From Sinobaca qinghaiensis (GTDB lineage: Bacteria > Bacillota > Bacilli > Bacillales > Marinococcaceae), in contig NZ_RAPK01000009.1 of NCBI RefSeq assembly GCF_003610495.1, positions 62,001-126,000 of the forward strand: DNA of 64,000 nt. The letters run 5' to 3'. Position 1 is the stretch's first letter. Every line of letters begins with the position of its first letter. Shown here piece by piece: positions 50,979 through 60,022 of this stretch. Position numbers and translations under genes: made by a program. The notes under the pieces were generated by a model. The model was not told the DNA's origin. It did not search any database and saw only the letters and a list, made by a program, of their open reading frames with translations.

Positions 50979-52601
50979 ATGATACAACAATCTACAACTG
51001 AAGATCAGCAGACAGCATCTGCTAAAGGACATTACCGCATTCTGGTTTCTGATGCAATGAGCAGCGAAGGACTTGCTCCTTTACTGGACAACAGCCAGGT
51101 GGAATGTGTACAGCAGACGATTGAAGAAACGTCTGACCTGCACAGCTATGATGCCCTGCTGGTTCGCAGCAGCACAACCGTAACAGCAGAATTAATGGAC
51201 CAGATGACTAATTTAAAGATTGTAGCGCGTGCCGGTGTCGGCGTCGACAACATTGAAATTGAAGAAGCAACAAAGCGCGGCATCGTTGTCGTAAATGCCC
51301 CTGACGGTAATACGATTTCTACAGCTGAACATACTTTTGCGATGATTATTTCCCTTGCCCGGAAGATTCCGCAGGCAAATGCTTCTATAAAAAATAAAAA
51401 ATGGGACAGAAAAGCTTTTCAAGGTTCTGAACTAAGAGGAAAAACGCTTGGTATTATTGGTTTTGGACGTATTGGTTCTGAATTGTCAAAGCGTGCTCAC
51501 AGCTTTGATATCAACGTGCTTGTATACGACCCGTTTCTCACAAAAGAACGTGCGGAGAAAATGGGTGTAGAGCTTGCTGACCTGGACGCCATTCTCGGTG
51601 CGTCGGATATTCTAACGGTCCACACTCCCCTGACGAAAGATACAAAAGGGCTTCTTGGAGAAGAAAATATTAAAAAAACAAAACCCGGCGTATTTCTTAT
51701 CAACTGCGCACGCGGCGGCATTATTGATGAAAAAGCACTTTATAATAATCTGGAAAGCGGCCACGTAGCAGGAGCAGCGCTGGACGTATTCGAAGAAGAA
51801 CCAGCTAATGAAAATCCACTTCTTGCTTTTGAACAGGTAGTTGCTACACCTCACATTGCTGCAAGCACAAAAGAAGCCCAGCTTAATGTAGCCTCCCAGG
51901 TATCAGAAGAAGTCCTGCAGTTTTTAAACGGCATGCCGGCACTAAATTCCATTAACCTGCCGACGATGTCCAAGGAAATCTTCGACACGCTTCAGCCTTA
52001 CTATGAGCTGTCCAGAAAAATGGGTAATATTCTTTCCCAGAGCATGAAAACACCTGTACAGGATATTGATGTTCACTACAGCGGCGATGTAACCGATCTT
52101 GAAACGAGTGTTCTTACAAGATCACTGATTGCCGGATTCCTAAGCTCCCGCGTAGATGCGCCTGTCAATGACGTGAATGCTACAATTATCGCCAAAGAGC
52201 GCGGCATTACTTACGGGGAAAAACACCGTTCCGACGATTCCGGATATTCCAACCTCATTAAAGCTACGGTAAAAGGGGAAGGAAAAAAATTCGCTATTTA
52301 TGGAACATACGTGAAAGCCTACGGCCCTCGTATTGTCCGTATTAATGACTTTAACGTCGACTTTTATCCAACCGGCCACTTAATATACATTCAGCATACC
52401 GACCGTCCCGGTGTAATTGGTAAAATGGGACAGCTGCTCGGAAAGCATAATGTAAACATTGCTACTATGCAGGTAGGCCGCCGCCAGGAGGGCGGAGAAG
52501 CTATTATGATGCTCGCTGTTGATAAAGAGCCTAACCAGAATGTTCTGGACGATTTAACCTCCATTGAAGAGATTATTATGGCAGACAAAATAGAAGTATA
52601 A
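50979..52601 (+). CDS. serA: D-3-phosphoglycerate dehydrogenase
   Basis: First step of serine synthesis, NAD-dependent. Substrate- and NAD-binding domains carry GIIGFGRIGSEL, INCARGGIIDE and TPHIAAST (catalytic Arg, Glu, His). A regulatory ASB domain (about 320-450) and a C-terminal ACT domain (about 468-540, HTDRPGVIGKMGQLLG) match the long form of the enzyme. ATG at 50979 has GGAG six bases upstream; the in-frame GTG at 50967 lies within that site. 540 residues. Confidence 0.95.
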   Translation: MIQQSTTEDQQTASAKGHYRILVSDAMSSEGLAPLLDNSQVECVQQTIEETSDLHSYDALLVRSSTTVTAELMDQMTNLKIVARAGVGVDNIEIEEATKRGIVVVNAPDGNTISTAEHTFAMIISLARKIPQANASIKNKKWDRKAFQGSELRGKTLGIIGFGRIGSELSKRAHSFDINVLVYDPFLTKERAEKMGVELADLDAILGASDILTVHTPLTKDTKGLLGEENIKKTKPGVFLINCARGGIIDEKALYNNLESGHVAGAALDVFEEEPANENPLLAFEQVVATPHIAASTKEAQLNVASQVSEEVLQFLNGMPALNSINLPTMSKEIFDTLQPYYELSRKMGNILSQSMKTPVQDIDVHYSGDVTDLETSVLTRSLIAGFLSSRVDAPVNDVNATIIAKERGITYGEKHRSDDSGYSNLIKATVKGEGKKFAIYGTYVKAYGPRIVRINDFNVDFYPTGHLIYIQHTDRPGVIGKMGQLLGKHNVNIATMQVGRRQEGGEAIMMLAVDKEPNQNVLDDLTSIEEIIMADKIEV

Positions 52602-52603
52602 AC

Positions 52604-52636
52604 AAAAAGCAGAGGCCGCCGCCTCTGCTTTTTTTT
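52604..52636. terminator. Bidirectional intrinsic terminator between serA and pduO
   Basis: AAAAAGCAGAGGC / GCCTCTGCTTTTTTTT, T tracts on both strands, between convergent genes. Confidence 0.9.
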
Positions 52637-52678
52637 ATCGTACGTTGAATATACTTCTTTTTTTAAAAGACTGTTCGA

Positions 52679-53257
52679 CTACTGCTTTTTCTTGCGTGAG
52701 CCTTTGAATACAATTGCACTTCTTTCGTATTCAATATCTGCTACTTTTTCTCTGGCATTGACTACACGTGCGGCTGCAAAGAAATAGTCAGAGAGCCTGT
52801 TCAAATATTTAAATACATGCTCATTAATAGGTTCTTCTTTCATAAGCGCTGCTGTAAGCCGTTCTGTTCTCCGCGTTACCGTGCGGAGAATGTGCATTTC
52901 CGCTGCTGCAATCGAACCACCCGGCAGGATAAAACGCTGCAGTTCCGGAGCCTGTGGAATATACTCATCTATGTGCTCTTCAAGTGCCGTCACCATTTCC
53001 GGAGTCACTTTAAATTCTGCGTCCTCTTTCACGTTGGCAAGATCGCTTCCACAGTCGAACAATTCGTGCTGAATACGGATCAGTTCACTTTTCATATCCG
53101 GGAACATCTCATCATCAAGCAGTGCCACCGCACGGCCTACAAATGAATTAAGCTCATCGCAGGTGCCATAGGCTTCTACACGAATATGGTCCTTATCCCG
53201 TCGTCCCCCGATAATTCCCGTCGTTCCTTTATCTCCGCTTCTCGTATAAAGTTTCAT
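52679..53257 (-). CDS. pduO: Cob(I)alamin adenosyltransferase, PduO type
   Basis: Transfers the adenosyl group of ATP to cob(I)alamin or cob(I)inamide. The PduO N-terminal ATP loop YTRSGDKGTTG (residues 4-14) and FILPGG with RRTERLTAAL, containing the family's conserved Arg and Glu residues, are intact. 192 residues. Last gene of the cobalamin operon; the product adenosylcobalamin would also be the ligand of the CarH-type regulator. Confidence 0.95.
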   Translation of the reverse strand: MKLYTRSGDKGTTGIIGGRRDKDHIRVEAYGTCDELNSFVGRAVALLDDEMFPDMKSELIRIQHELFDCGSDLANVKEDAEFKVTPEMVTALEEHIDEYIPQAPELQRFILPGGSIAAAEMHILRTVTRRTERLTAALMKEEPINEHVFKYLNRLSDYFFAAARVVNAREKVADIEYERSAIVFKGSRKKKQ

Positions 53258-53263
53258 TTTATC

Positions 53264-53683
53264 TCATCCTTTCCATTTTACGGCCAGGCCGTACCAGACT
53301 TCATACACCTGCCCCGCTTCTTTCATAAACTGTTGATACCATAAGCCTACCTCATCGCGCAGCTGTCTGTCTTTTTTTTCGATCGGGACGATTCCTTTGT
53401 TAATATCCGCTCCGATAATGGCGAGCTTCCTGTCCTGATACTCATTTTCCCAATTCCGTATCGTTTTATACCATTGTTGAAGTTTTTCCGGCTGATCCAG
53501 ATGTTTTTTTACCGCTTCATCAAATGCTTCTATAACCAATACCCCATTTTGACCGGTTGGAAGAACACACTCTGATATATCTGCTTTAAAAAAAGAATGC
53601 CATAACAAAATCGGCTTCTCTTGATAATGACGCATCGCCCACTCTTTTTTCCCATTGGCTGTGCCGCCTACTATAAAATCCAC
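53264..53683 (-). CDS. Short CobU-like P-loop protein
   Basis: 139 residues that resemble adenosylcobinamide kinase/guanylyltransferase in outline: a P-loop-like GGTANGKKEWA (6-16), a strand-helix corresponding to the CobU DCLTLW region (here VLVIEAF) and a C-terminal NKGIVPIEKKDRQLRDEVG block that matches the CobU GIVP...RxFRD motif. The RI..H...R motif with the guanylylated His is absent and the P-loop Ser/Thr is replaced by Lys. GTG start after GGGGGA. A nearly full CobU lies two genes upstream, so this may be a subunit, a regulator or a decayed paralogue. Confidence 0.65.
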   Translation of the reverse strand: MDFIVGGTANGKKEWAMRHYQEKPILLWHSFFKADISECVLPTGQNGVLVIEAFDEAVKKHLDQPEKLQQWYKTIRNWENEYQDRKLAIIGADINKGIVPIEKKDRQLRDEVGLWYQQFMKEAGQVYEVWYGLAVKWKG

Positions 53684-53702
53684 TTCTGTCTTTCCCCCTT
53701 TA

Positions 53703-54491
53703 CTATAGTATCACTGCCAACACTGCAGCAGACCACCAAAGTACAGCTTCTGTCCCTTCTAAAGAAGCCCCTGCCGTGTCCCCGTTTACGCCTCCAAGCT
53801 TACGCACGAAGAAACGGTACAATGCCAAGGTGCAGATCATGGAAATGACTGCCAGACTTATCGTAAGGAATAAGGAAAAATATAAAGCAGGCAGCAGGGA
53901 TAAAATAGTTATACCCGCCAGCCAACGTACATCAGATGGCCTTCCACTTTGTTGAAAAGAAGCTGCCAGCCCGGTACTCGACAGCAGTCTCCCTCTGCTG
54001 ACAACGGCCCCCATTCCTGCTCTTGAAAGCACCGGAACCGCAAACAAGGCGGTAAAGAAAAAAACCAAGGAGGTATCAAGCATTGTTACAATCGCCGTGT
54101 ATTTACCCCCCAGCAGCAGGATTGTCGTCCATACGGCACCGGATCCTACCAGGGGATCTTTCATTACTGCCAGTTTTTCTTCCCTCGGTTTCCAGGAAAG
54201 CACAGCATCGCTCACATCCATCCAGCCGTCCAGATGAAGACCGCCCGATACAACTACAAAAGCCATCAGGACCAGAAAACCTACCGCGTAAACCGGAAGC
54301 TCTAAGCTTAATGACACCATTGCGATAACTGCGGCCAGCGAAGCAGCCAGAGTGCCGCACAGCGGAAAATGATGCAGTGCCCGACGCATCGTATCAGGCG
54401 TCCAGTCAACAGTTTTCGAAACCGGAAAAACCGTTAAGAATCCGAAAGCGAGAAGCAGTCCTTTATAAGCATTCTTTATATTATTTATCAT
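53703..54491 (-). CDS. cobS: Adenosylcobinamide-GDP ribazoletransferase (cobalamin synthase)
   Basis: Membrane enzyme joining adenosylcobinamide-GDP with alpha-ribazole. Six or seven hydrophobic helices; the family's FLTVFP near the N-terminus, the metal-binding GGLHLDGWMDVSDA (about 84-97) and GGVNGDTAGASLE near the C-terminus are all there. 262 residues. Overlaps the cobQ end by 11 bases. Confidence 0.95.
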   Translation of the reverse strand: MINNIKNAYKGLLLAFGFLTVFPVSKTVDWTPDTMRRALHHFPLCGTLAASLAAVIAMVSLSLELPVYAVGFLVLMAFVVVSGGLHLDGWMDVSDAVLSWKPREEKLAVMKDPLVGSGAVWTTILLLGGKYTAIVTMLDTSLVFFFTALFAVPVLSRAGMGAVVSRGRLLSSTGLAASFQQSGRPSDVRWLAGITILSLLPALYFSLFLTISLAVISMICTLALYRFFVRKLGGVNGDTAGASLEGTEAVLWWSAAVLAVIL

Positions 54492-55977
54492 CGGCTGTGC
54501 TTTCCATTAAATCAATTAAATCATCTACATTAACGTGCCGCTCAAACGCTGCGGCGAGCTCATCCAGGCGCTGATCTTTTTCTTTCTCATAGTATACGAC
54601 ATCAAGTCCGGGAAGGTTTTTGTGCTTTCGCACCTGGTTCAGCCAGCGGCTGCGCCATTCGTCGTTATGAAACACATGATGAAGATAGGTACCCGTGATT
54701 CTGCCATTATGACTCACAATCCCCTCCGGCTCTCCTCCACTGTTGGAATAAAACAGCGGTACGACTTCTGCTGAGTATGTAATGCTGGAACGCCCGGTAT
54801 GAATTTCATATCCGTGAATCGGCTCGTTCTCTTCCTGCCTTCCACTCCAGCGTCTGGTCGTCTTCTCCGCTTCAAATGAGGTCACCAATGGAAGAATACC
54901 GAGACCTGCTGCCCTCGTACCTGCCGTCCCACTGTCATTTCCTTCTTCGTCTATCAATTCCTCACCCAGCATCTGCAGCCCTCCACAGATACCTGCAACT
55001 GTACCTCCGCTATTAATATAACTTTTTAAAAGGGCTGCTGTACCACTTCGTTCTAGATGATGAAGATCGAGGATCGTACTTCTGGTACCGGGAATGATAA
55101 CCGCGTCAGGGTCCCCAAAGTCCTCTGCTGCGTGTATAAATCGAATCGATACATCAGGTTCTGCTGTAAAGGGTTCGACGTCGGTATAATTTGAAATATA
55201 AGGAAGCGCAATAAATGCCAGATCAATGACAGACGCTGACGTATTATTTTCGGTTAATCGATTTAAAGAAAGCGAATCTTCCCGTTCCATGGCAATATCA
55301 AGTTTAGGAAGCACTCCGAGTACCGGCGACACGTTTTCTTCTATCCATTTTACTCCGTCAGTAAAAAGGGCAGGGTCCCCCCGGAAGCGGTTAACAATAA
55401 TACCCGCCAGCCTTTCCCGATGATCGGAGGGCAGAAGCTTTTCCGTGCCGTACAACTGGGCAAACACGCCTCCTCTTTCGATATCCGCAACCAATAAAGC
55501 AGGGACACCGGCCGTTTCAGCCGTATACAAATTAGCCAGATCTGTATCCATCAAATTAATTTCCACCGGACTTCCGGCACCTTCCATAATAATAAAGTCG
55601 TATTCTTTTTCCAGACGTTTCAGCGATAATTGGATAGCCTCTTTCGCCAGGCTCATATATTTTCCCCGGTAATCCCCGGCTTCCGGGCTGCCTGAAGAGA
55701 TTCCCTGAATAATTACTTCTGCTTTTCGATCACTTCTTGGCTTGAGCAGCACAGGATTCATGTCCACCGTTGCTTCCGTCCGGCATGCCTCTGCCTGAAG
55801 TCCCTGCGAGCGGCCAATTTCACGGCTTTCTTTAGTAATATAGGAATTATTGGACATGTTCTGTCCTTTGAAAGGAGCCACGGAGTATCCCCGGTTGGCC
55901 AGCGCCCTGCATAGTGCCGTAACGATATAGCTTTTTCCGGCATCAGATGTAGTTCCCCACACGATTAATCCTTTCAT
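54481..55977 (-). CDS. cobQ: Adenosylcobyric acid synthase (glutamine-hydrolysing)
   Basis: ATP-dependent amidation of corrin side chains b, d, e, g (CobQ/CbiP). N-terminal dethiobiotin-synthetase-like domain with GTTSDAGKS and MEGAGSPVEINL, C-terminal glutamine amidotransferase with the nucleophile in GICGGLQMLG. 498 residues from ATG 55977, which forms an ATGA overlap with cobU and has AAAGGAG upstream. Its substrate is made by ring-synthesis genes not present in this window, so either those are elsewhere or the gene is retained for incomplete precursors. Confidence 0.95.
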   Translation of the reverse strand: MKGLIVWGTTSDAGKSYIVTALCRALANRGYSVAPFKGQNMSNNSYITKESREIGRSQGLQAEACRTEATVDMNPVLLKPRSDRKAEVIIQGISSGSPEAGDYRGKYMSLAKEAIQLSLKRLEKEYDFIIMEGAGSPVEINLMDTDLANLYTAETAGVPALLVADIERGGVFAQLYGTEKLLPSDHRERLAGIIVNRFRGDPALFTDGVKWIEENVSPVLGVLPKLDIAMEREDSLSLNRLTENNTSASVIDLAFIALPYISNYTDVEPFTAEPDVSIRFIHAAEDFGDPDAVIIPGTRSTILDLHHLERSGTAALLKSYINSGGTVAGICGGLQMLGEELIDEEGNDSGTAGTRAAGLGILPLVTSFEAEKTTRRWSGRQEENEPIHGYEIHTGRSSITYSAEVVPLFYSNSGGEPEGIVSHNGRITGTYLHHVFHNDEWRSRWLNQVRKHKNLPGLDVVYYEKEKDQRLDELAAAFERHVNVDDLIDLMESTADDK

Positions 55978-56510
55978 TGCCATTCTCCTTTCATCGAACG
56001 CAGGCAGCCATAATTGACCATTCCGGCCAGATCCGCTCTTTTTACAATTTGGCTGGACAGCCGTCCCTGTACTTTCAAAAACTGTATCATATCCGGGTGT
56101 CCTGCCGATTGATGACTTATATCACTGCTGACTACTAAAAGGGTGGCAGTTTTTTTCTGAAGATTTGACAAAGCCTCCAGCATTAAAGCCGGCCCCATCT
56201 GCACATGCCAGCTGCCTGATGAAAACATTTCATTGCTGAGCCAGGTGGTCAGGCAGTCGAGCAGAACATGATCTCCCGCCTGTACCTGCTCTATACACCG
56301 CATTAAATCATATGGCTGCTCGATTGTTACCCACTGCTCCCGTGCGTTTTGCCTTTTGCATTGATGACTGTTTATACGACGGCTCATTTCTGCATCCTGC
56401 GGGTCAGCCGCAGCCAGGTATACTTTTCTGCCTCCCTGTCTTTGTTGAATAAAATGTTCAGCGAACGACGTTTTTCCGCTTTTCGCTCCGCCTTCGATAA
56501 AAATCAACAT
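55974..56510 (-). CDS. cobU: Adenosylcobinamide kinase / guanylyltransferase CobU
   Basis: Phosphorylates adenosylcobinamide and adds GMP from GTP. P-loop GGAKSGKT (7-14), RRINSHQCKRQ with the probable guanylylated His at 49, and LLDCLTTWLSN (83-93). The usual NEVGxGIVPxxxxxRxFRD block near residue 125 is replaced by SDISHQSAGHPDMIQFLKV, so the C-terminal part is divergent. 178 residues. The missing block is found instead in the short CobU-like protein of the same operon. Confidence 0.85.
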   Translation of the reverse strand: MLIFIEGGAKSGKTSFAEHFIQQRQGGRKVYLAAADPQDAEMSRRINSHQCKRQNAREQWVTIEQPYDLMRCIEQVQAGDHVLLDCLTTWLSNEMFSSGSWHVQMGPALMLEALSNLQKKTATLLVVSSDISHQSAGHPDMIQFLKVQGRLSSQIVKRADLAGMVNYGCLRSMKGEWQ

Positions 56511-57586
56511 AGGGGCATAACCTCCCTAAGCATATGTACCAGCCGGTCATTGTCTGTTTTTTGTTTCACAGCGATACGTATATAGTTTCCTTCCAGTCCT
56601 TGAAACGAATACGTATGACGAAGCATAAACCCATACTCCGCTGCCTTTTTCAGTACTGGAAGCATCGGTCCCTCATCGGAACGGCGGATGAGATAATAAT
56701 TTACATTACTTGGACTTACGGTGAAGCCGGCCTCTTTTAATAAAGGCAGCAGCCTGGAGCGTTCTGTTTGAATAAATTGAGCTGTCTTCTGCCTGAAAGG
56801 CTCAAGCGAAGCAGCGAAGCGCATTGCTTTTTCTGCAGTGGAACCAATATTCCAGGATGGTGTTCTCTCCTGCATTTTCTCTATAAACGACGGAGGCGCT
56901 AACGCATACCCGGCGCGGATCCCCGGTATAGCATACATCTTGGTTAATGAGCGGATAACAATTACATGACCGTTCAACCTGGCAGCCTCCGTGCCGTATG
57001 TTACCGGATCAGCCTGAAAATCAAAAAAGGCTTCATCAATAATCACATAGATGCCGCGTTTTTCACATGCATTTATCATTGCAGTCATCGTCTGCCTGCT
57101 TTGGGCGGTGCCGGTTGGGTTATTCGGATTACAGATCCAGACAGACTCTACCTCATCCAGAGCCTGGTAAAAAGCAGAAAGATCGACCTCCCAGCTGTCC
57201 TCCTCTGTCGTTAAAAAGCTCTGCACCTCGCACCTGTAAGCTTCCAGCGCTTTCCGGTATTCGGAAAAGGCCGGTTCAATAATTAAAGCTTTTTTTTCTG
57301 AAAATAAAGACGCAGTAATATAAATGAGCTCAGAAGCTCCATTACCCGGATGAATACAGGATTCTTCCACATTGTTCCAGGCAGCCAGATCTTTTATCAG
57401 TTCTTTATAGCGGTAATCGGGGTAGTGTTCCACATCGGCAGCCCACCCGGGCAGTTCTGCCAGAAGAGCTGCCGGCGCACCCAGCGGATTCGTATTCACG
57501 CTGAAATCTGTCATGTTTTCAGGAACCGGCTGATTTATTTTTTTCATAAAGGCGTCAGGCATCGCACCATGTTCAGGCCAATCCAA
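56504..57586 (-). CDS. cobD: Threonine-phosphate decarboxylase-like aminotransferase CobD
   Basis: PLP enzyme that makes (R)-1-amino-2-propanol phosphate, the linker of the nucleotide loop. Fold type I aminotransferase with ICNPNNPTGTA, DEAFFDF and the PLP Lys in RSLTKMYAIPGIRAGYA. The N-terminal HGAMP...DFSVNTNPLG is typical of CobD, rather than HisC. TTG start eight bases after GGAGG; overlaps the cbiB end by 14 bases. 360 residues. Confidence 0.92.
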   Translation of the reverse strand: MDWPEHGAMPDAFMKKINQPVPENMTDFSVNTNPLGAPAALLAELPGWAADVEHYPDYRYKELIKDLAAWNNVEESCIHPGNGASELIYITASLFSEKKALIIEPAFSEYRKALEAYRCEVQSFLTTEEDSWEVDLSAFYQALDEVESVWICNPNNPTGTAQSRQTMTAMINACEKRGIYVIIDEAFFDFQADPVTYGTEAARLNGHVIVIRSLTKMYAIPGIRAGYALAPPSFIEKMQERTPSWNIGSTAEKAMRFAASLEPFRQKTAQFIQTERSRLLPLLKEAGFTVSPSNVNYYLIRRSDEGPMLPVLKKAAEYGFMLRHTYSFQGLEGNYIRIAVKQKTDNDRLVHMLREVMPLC

Positions 57587-58541
57587 GGTAAATTCCTCCC
57601 CCTATCCAGGCTGCTGTAAGAAAAAGCAGAATGGTTATGTCCCACACAAAAATACTCTCTTTGATTCTTTCTTTGTTCAACGGCAGCGTTCCTATTCCCA
57701 GATAAGGGCGTTCCTTCACTCTGCCGTGATATACAGCAGGGCCGCCCAGCTGTGTAAACAATACCGCAGACATTGCTGATTCTCCAAAACCTGCATTTGG
57801 ACTTTCGTGCAGACGCGCGTGCTGGATCGTATCTTTCCATGTTTTCAGAAGCGTCTGCCTCTGCAGCCACAATGAGCTGAATCCCATAAGAACAGCGGTC
57901 AGCCGGGCAGGCAGTAAATTCAGGAGATCATCTGTTTTCGCAGCACCAAAGCCAAAAGAAGCATGTTTCTCTGTTTTATAGCCAATCATCGCATCTGCTG
58001 TATTAAAAAAGCGATAAAAAACAGCAAGAGGAGCGCCGCCCAACAGTGCATAAAAAAGCGGGGCCGTTACGCTGTCGGAAGCATTTTCCCCTGTACTCTC
58101 TACGACAGAACGGGACATCTCTTTTTCCGTCATAGCCGATGTATCTCTGGACACAATGTAAGATGTTAACAGCCTTGCTTTTTCCAGGTTGCCTTTGGCC
58201 AGTTCCTGATGGATGTCTGCTGCCGAACGCTTCATGCTTCTGCCGCCGATCATCAGCCATATAATAACAGCTTCCAATGCAACGCCTGCTGCCGGGGCAA
58301 GAGCATATGATAGACTGGTCATCGCAAAAGCTCCCGCGGTTAAACTTAAAGCTGCGATATAAATAAATACGATTCCTTTTATTTTTTTCGTCTGCTCAGA
58401 TCCCCTGTTTCCATGCTTATCCAGTAAAGAAAGGACTTTTCCCATTATAATAACGGGATGCCAGCCTTTATGCGGGTCACCAAAAAGCTGGTCAAGCAAA
58501 TAGGCAGCGGTCACCGCCGTTAAATGGAATACTACTATCAT
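57573..58541 (-). CDS. cbiB: Adenosylcobinamide-phosphate synthase CbiB
   Basis: Membrane protein that joins adenosylcobyric acid to aminopropanol phosphate. DQLFGDPHKGWHPVIIMGK at 17-35 and SRDTSAMTEKEMSRSVVESTGENASD-type and YRFFNTADAMIGY segments are hallmark. About four to five hydrophobic helices, 322 residues. Uses the product of the adjacent cobD and the cobyric acid released by CbiZ. Confidence 0.95.
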   Translation of the reverse strand: MIVVFHLTAVTAAYLLDQLFGDPHKGWHPVIIMGKVLSLLDKHGNRGSEQTKKIKGIVFIYIAALSLTAGAFAMTSLSYALAPAAGVALEAVIIWLMIGGRSMKRSAADIHQELAKGNLEKARLLTSYIVSRDTSAMTEKEMSRSVVESTGENASDSVTAPLFYALLGGAPLAVFYRFFNTADAMIGYKTEKHASFGFGAAKTDDLLNLLPARLTAVLMGFSSLWLQRQTLLKTWKDTIQHARLHESPNAGFGESAMSAVLFTQLGGPAVYHGRVKERPYLGIGTLPLNKERIKESIFVWDITILLFLTAAWIGGGIYLGLA

Positions 58542-58569
58542 AACGTTAAAAGCCTCTTTCTACAGGTTT

Positions 58570-60018
58570 CTATTTTTCCAATGCATTATACACACTGTCG
58601 TAAACTGCTTTAGCCACGTGTCTTCCCAGAACAGTAGCCGTGCCGCCGTAAGGATGATGCATACCTTTCTGCGTAGCCGCCACCATCAGGCTGTCTGTGG
58701 ACGTTCCCGTTGCCATTGTTCCTGACACCACATCCTTAATATCCCGGTCCAGAAGCGCTCTCGTTTTTGCTTCCGTCGCTGTCATCATAACCTGGGCAAA
58801 TGCCGCCTCCGGAAGCCGGCCATCTATAAATATCCAAATATTGATTGTTCCTATTTCCATAGGAACATGCTGCTCGTATGCCCGGGAGGCATCAAGGGCG
58901 TTGGAAACGCCGGCAGTTGCCATGACCCAGACATCGGCTCCTTCTATCGTTCTTCTTGTGTCCCTGCCATTTTCCAGTCTGGCCGCTGTCATCATTCCCA
59001 CTGCTTCGTCCGGGTCAATCTTTTTTTGTTTCATATAATCAATATATTCCTGCCTGGCATCATCTATATTGTAATCAAGAGCTACGTGGCGGTTTACAAA
59101 CACTTTGTGCCAGCCGAATCCTTCTCCAATAATAGAGGAAGAGAACGTTTTCCAATAATCCCCGGACGTTATTTTTACAAGGTCCGCGCTCCGCTCCACC
59201 TCCATCCGGTCGATTGCTGCTTCGTCCATGCCCGGACCGGGTTCTGGGGTTAATGTAATAAGGGGACTCGGAACAGCCGGATGAGATTTCCGCTGTACCG
59301 ATGCCGAATAAACCTGTTCGATTTTATCCTTTTTCAGGACAGCTCCCGGTTTGCCGGTACCCGTGTCCTGTCCTTCGTGAAGCAGCATGAGGCGGTCACA
59401 GAACATGGCAGCCATATTCAAATCGTGCAGAATGGCCACTACCGTTATCTTTTTGGAACTGGTCCATTCCCGGAGTGTGTTGAGCAGGTTCATCTGATGG
59501 GAAATATCCAGATGATTGGTCGGCTCATCCAAAAGCAGAATCTGCGGCTCCTGGGCAAGGGCCCTGGCTAACAGTACCCGCTGTTTTTCTCCTCCGCTCA
59601 GAGTTTCCATAGGCAGATCTGCAAATGCTTCTACCTTTGTTTCCTGCATTGCCTCATCGACAATTCTTTTATCTTCCGCTTTAGCATTGTTAAACCAGCC
59701 GCCCTGGTGAGGGTAGCGTCCCAGTTCTACCACCTGCCTTGCTGTATAGGAAAACGTTGTTTCAGTATGCTGGGGCAGGACGGCAATTCTTTTGGCAAGT
59801 TCTTTATTGGAAAAGGCCGAAAGGGGCCGGCCTTCCACTTCAATAGCTCCGGATTCAGCCGGTAGTCCACGGTACATACACTTAAGAAGAGTTGACTTTC
59901 CGCTGCCGTTCGGACCAATAATGCCGAAAATTTCATGTTCTTTTACAGCCAGGGAAATATCTTTAATGACAGCTTCTCCACCATATCCTGCCGTAAGCTG
60001 ATGAACGTTAAGCAGCAT
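58570..60018 (-). CDS. Corrinoid ABC transporter ATPase fused to adenosylcobinamide amidohydrolase (BtuD-CbiZ)
   Basis: Two-domain protein of about 482 residues. Residues 1-245 are an ABC ATPase (Walker A GPNGSGKS 35-42, signature LSGGE 140-144, Walker B ILLLDEP 160-166), the energising subunit for BtuC. After a linker, residues about 285-482 form a CbiZ amidohydrolase (VMATAGVSNALDASRAYE, GTMATGTSTDS), which cleaves the aminopropanol arm of cobinamide to give cobyric acid that CbiB can rebuild. Joining uptake to remodelling lets the cell accept foreign corrinoids. ATG at 60018 follows AAGGAGG. B. subtilis YvrA has a similar architecture. Confidence 0.92.
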   Translation of the reverse strand: MLLNVHQLTAGYGGEAVIKDISLAVKEHEIFGIIGPNGSGKSTLLKCMYRGLPAESGAIEVEGRPLSAFSNKELAKRIAVLPQHTETTFSYTARQVVELGRYPHQGGWFNNAKAEDKRIVDEAMQETKVEAFADLPMETLSGGEKQRVLLARALAQEPQILLLDEPTNHLDISHQMNLLNTLREWTSSKKITVVAILHDLNMAAMFCDRLMLLHEGQDTGTGKPGAVLKKDKIEQVYSASVQRKSHPAVPSPLITLTPEPGPGMDEAAIDRMEVERSADLVKITSGDYWKTFSSSIIGEGFGWHKVFVNRHVALDYNIDDARQEYIDYMKQKKIDPDEAVGMMTAARLENGRDTRRTIEGADVWVMATAGVSNALDASRAYEQHVPMEIGTINIWIFIDGRLPEAAFAQVMMTATEAKTRALLDRDIKDVVSGTMATGTSTDSLMVAATQKGMHHPYGGTATVLGRHVAKAVYDSVYNALEK

Positions 60019-60022
60019 CTGT

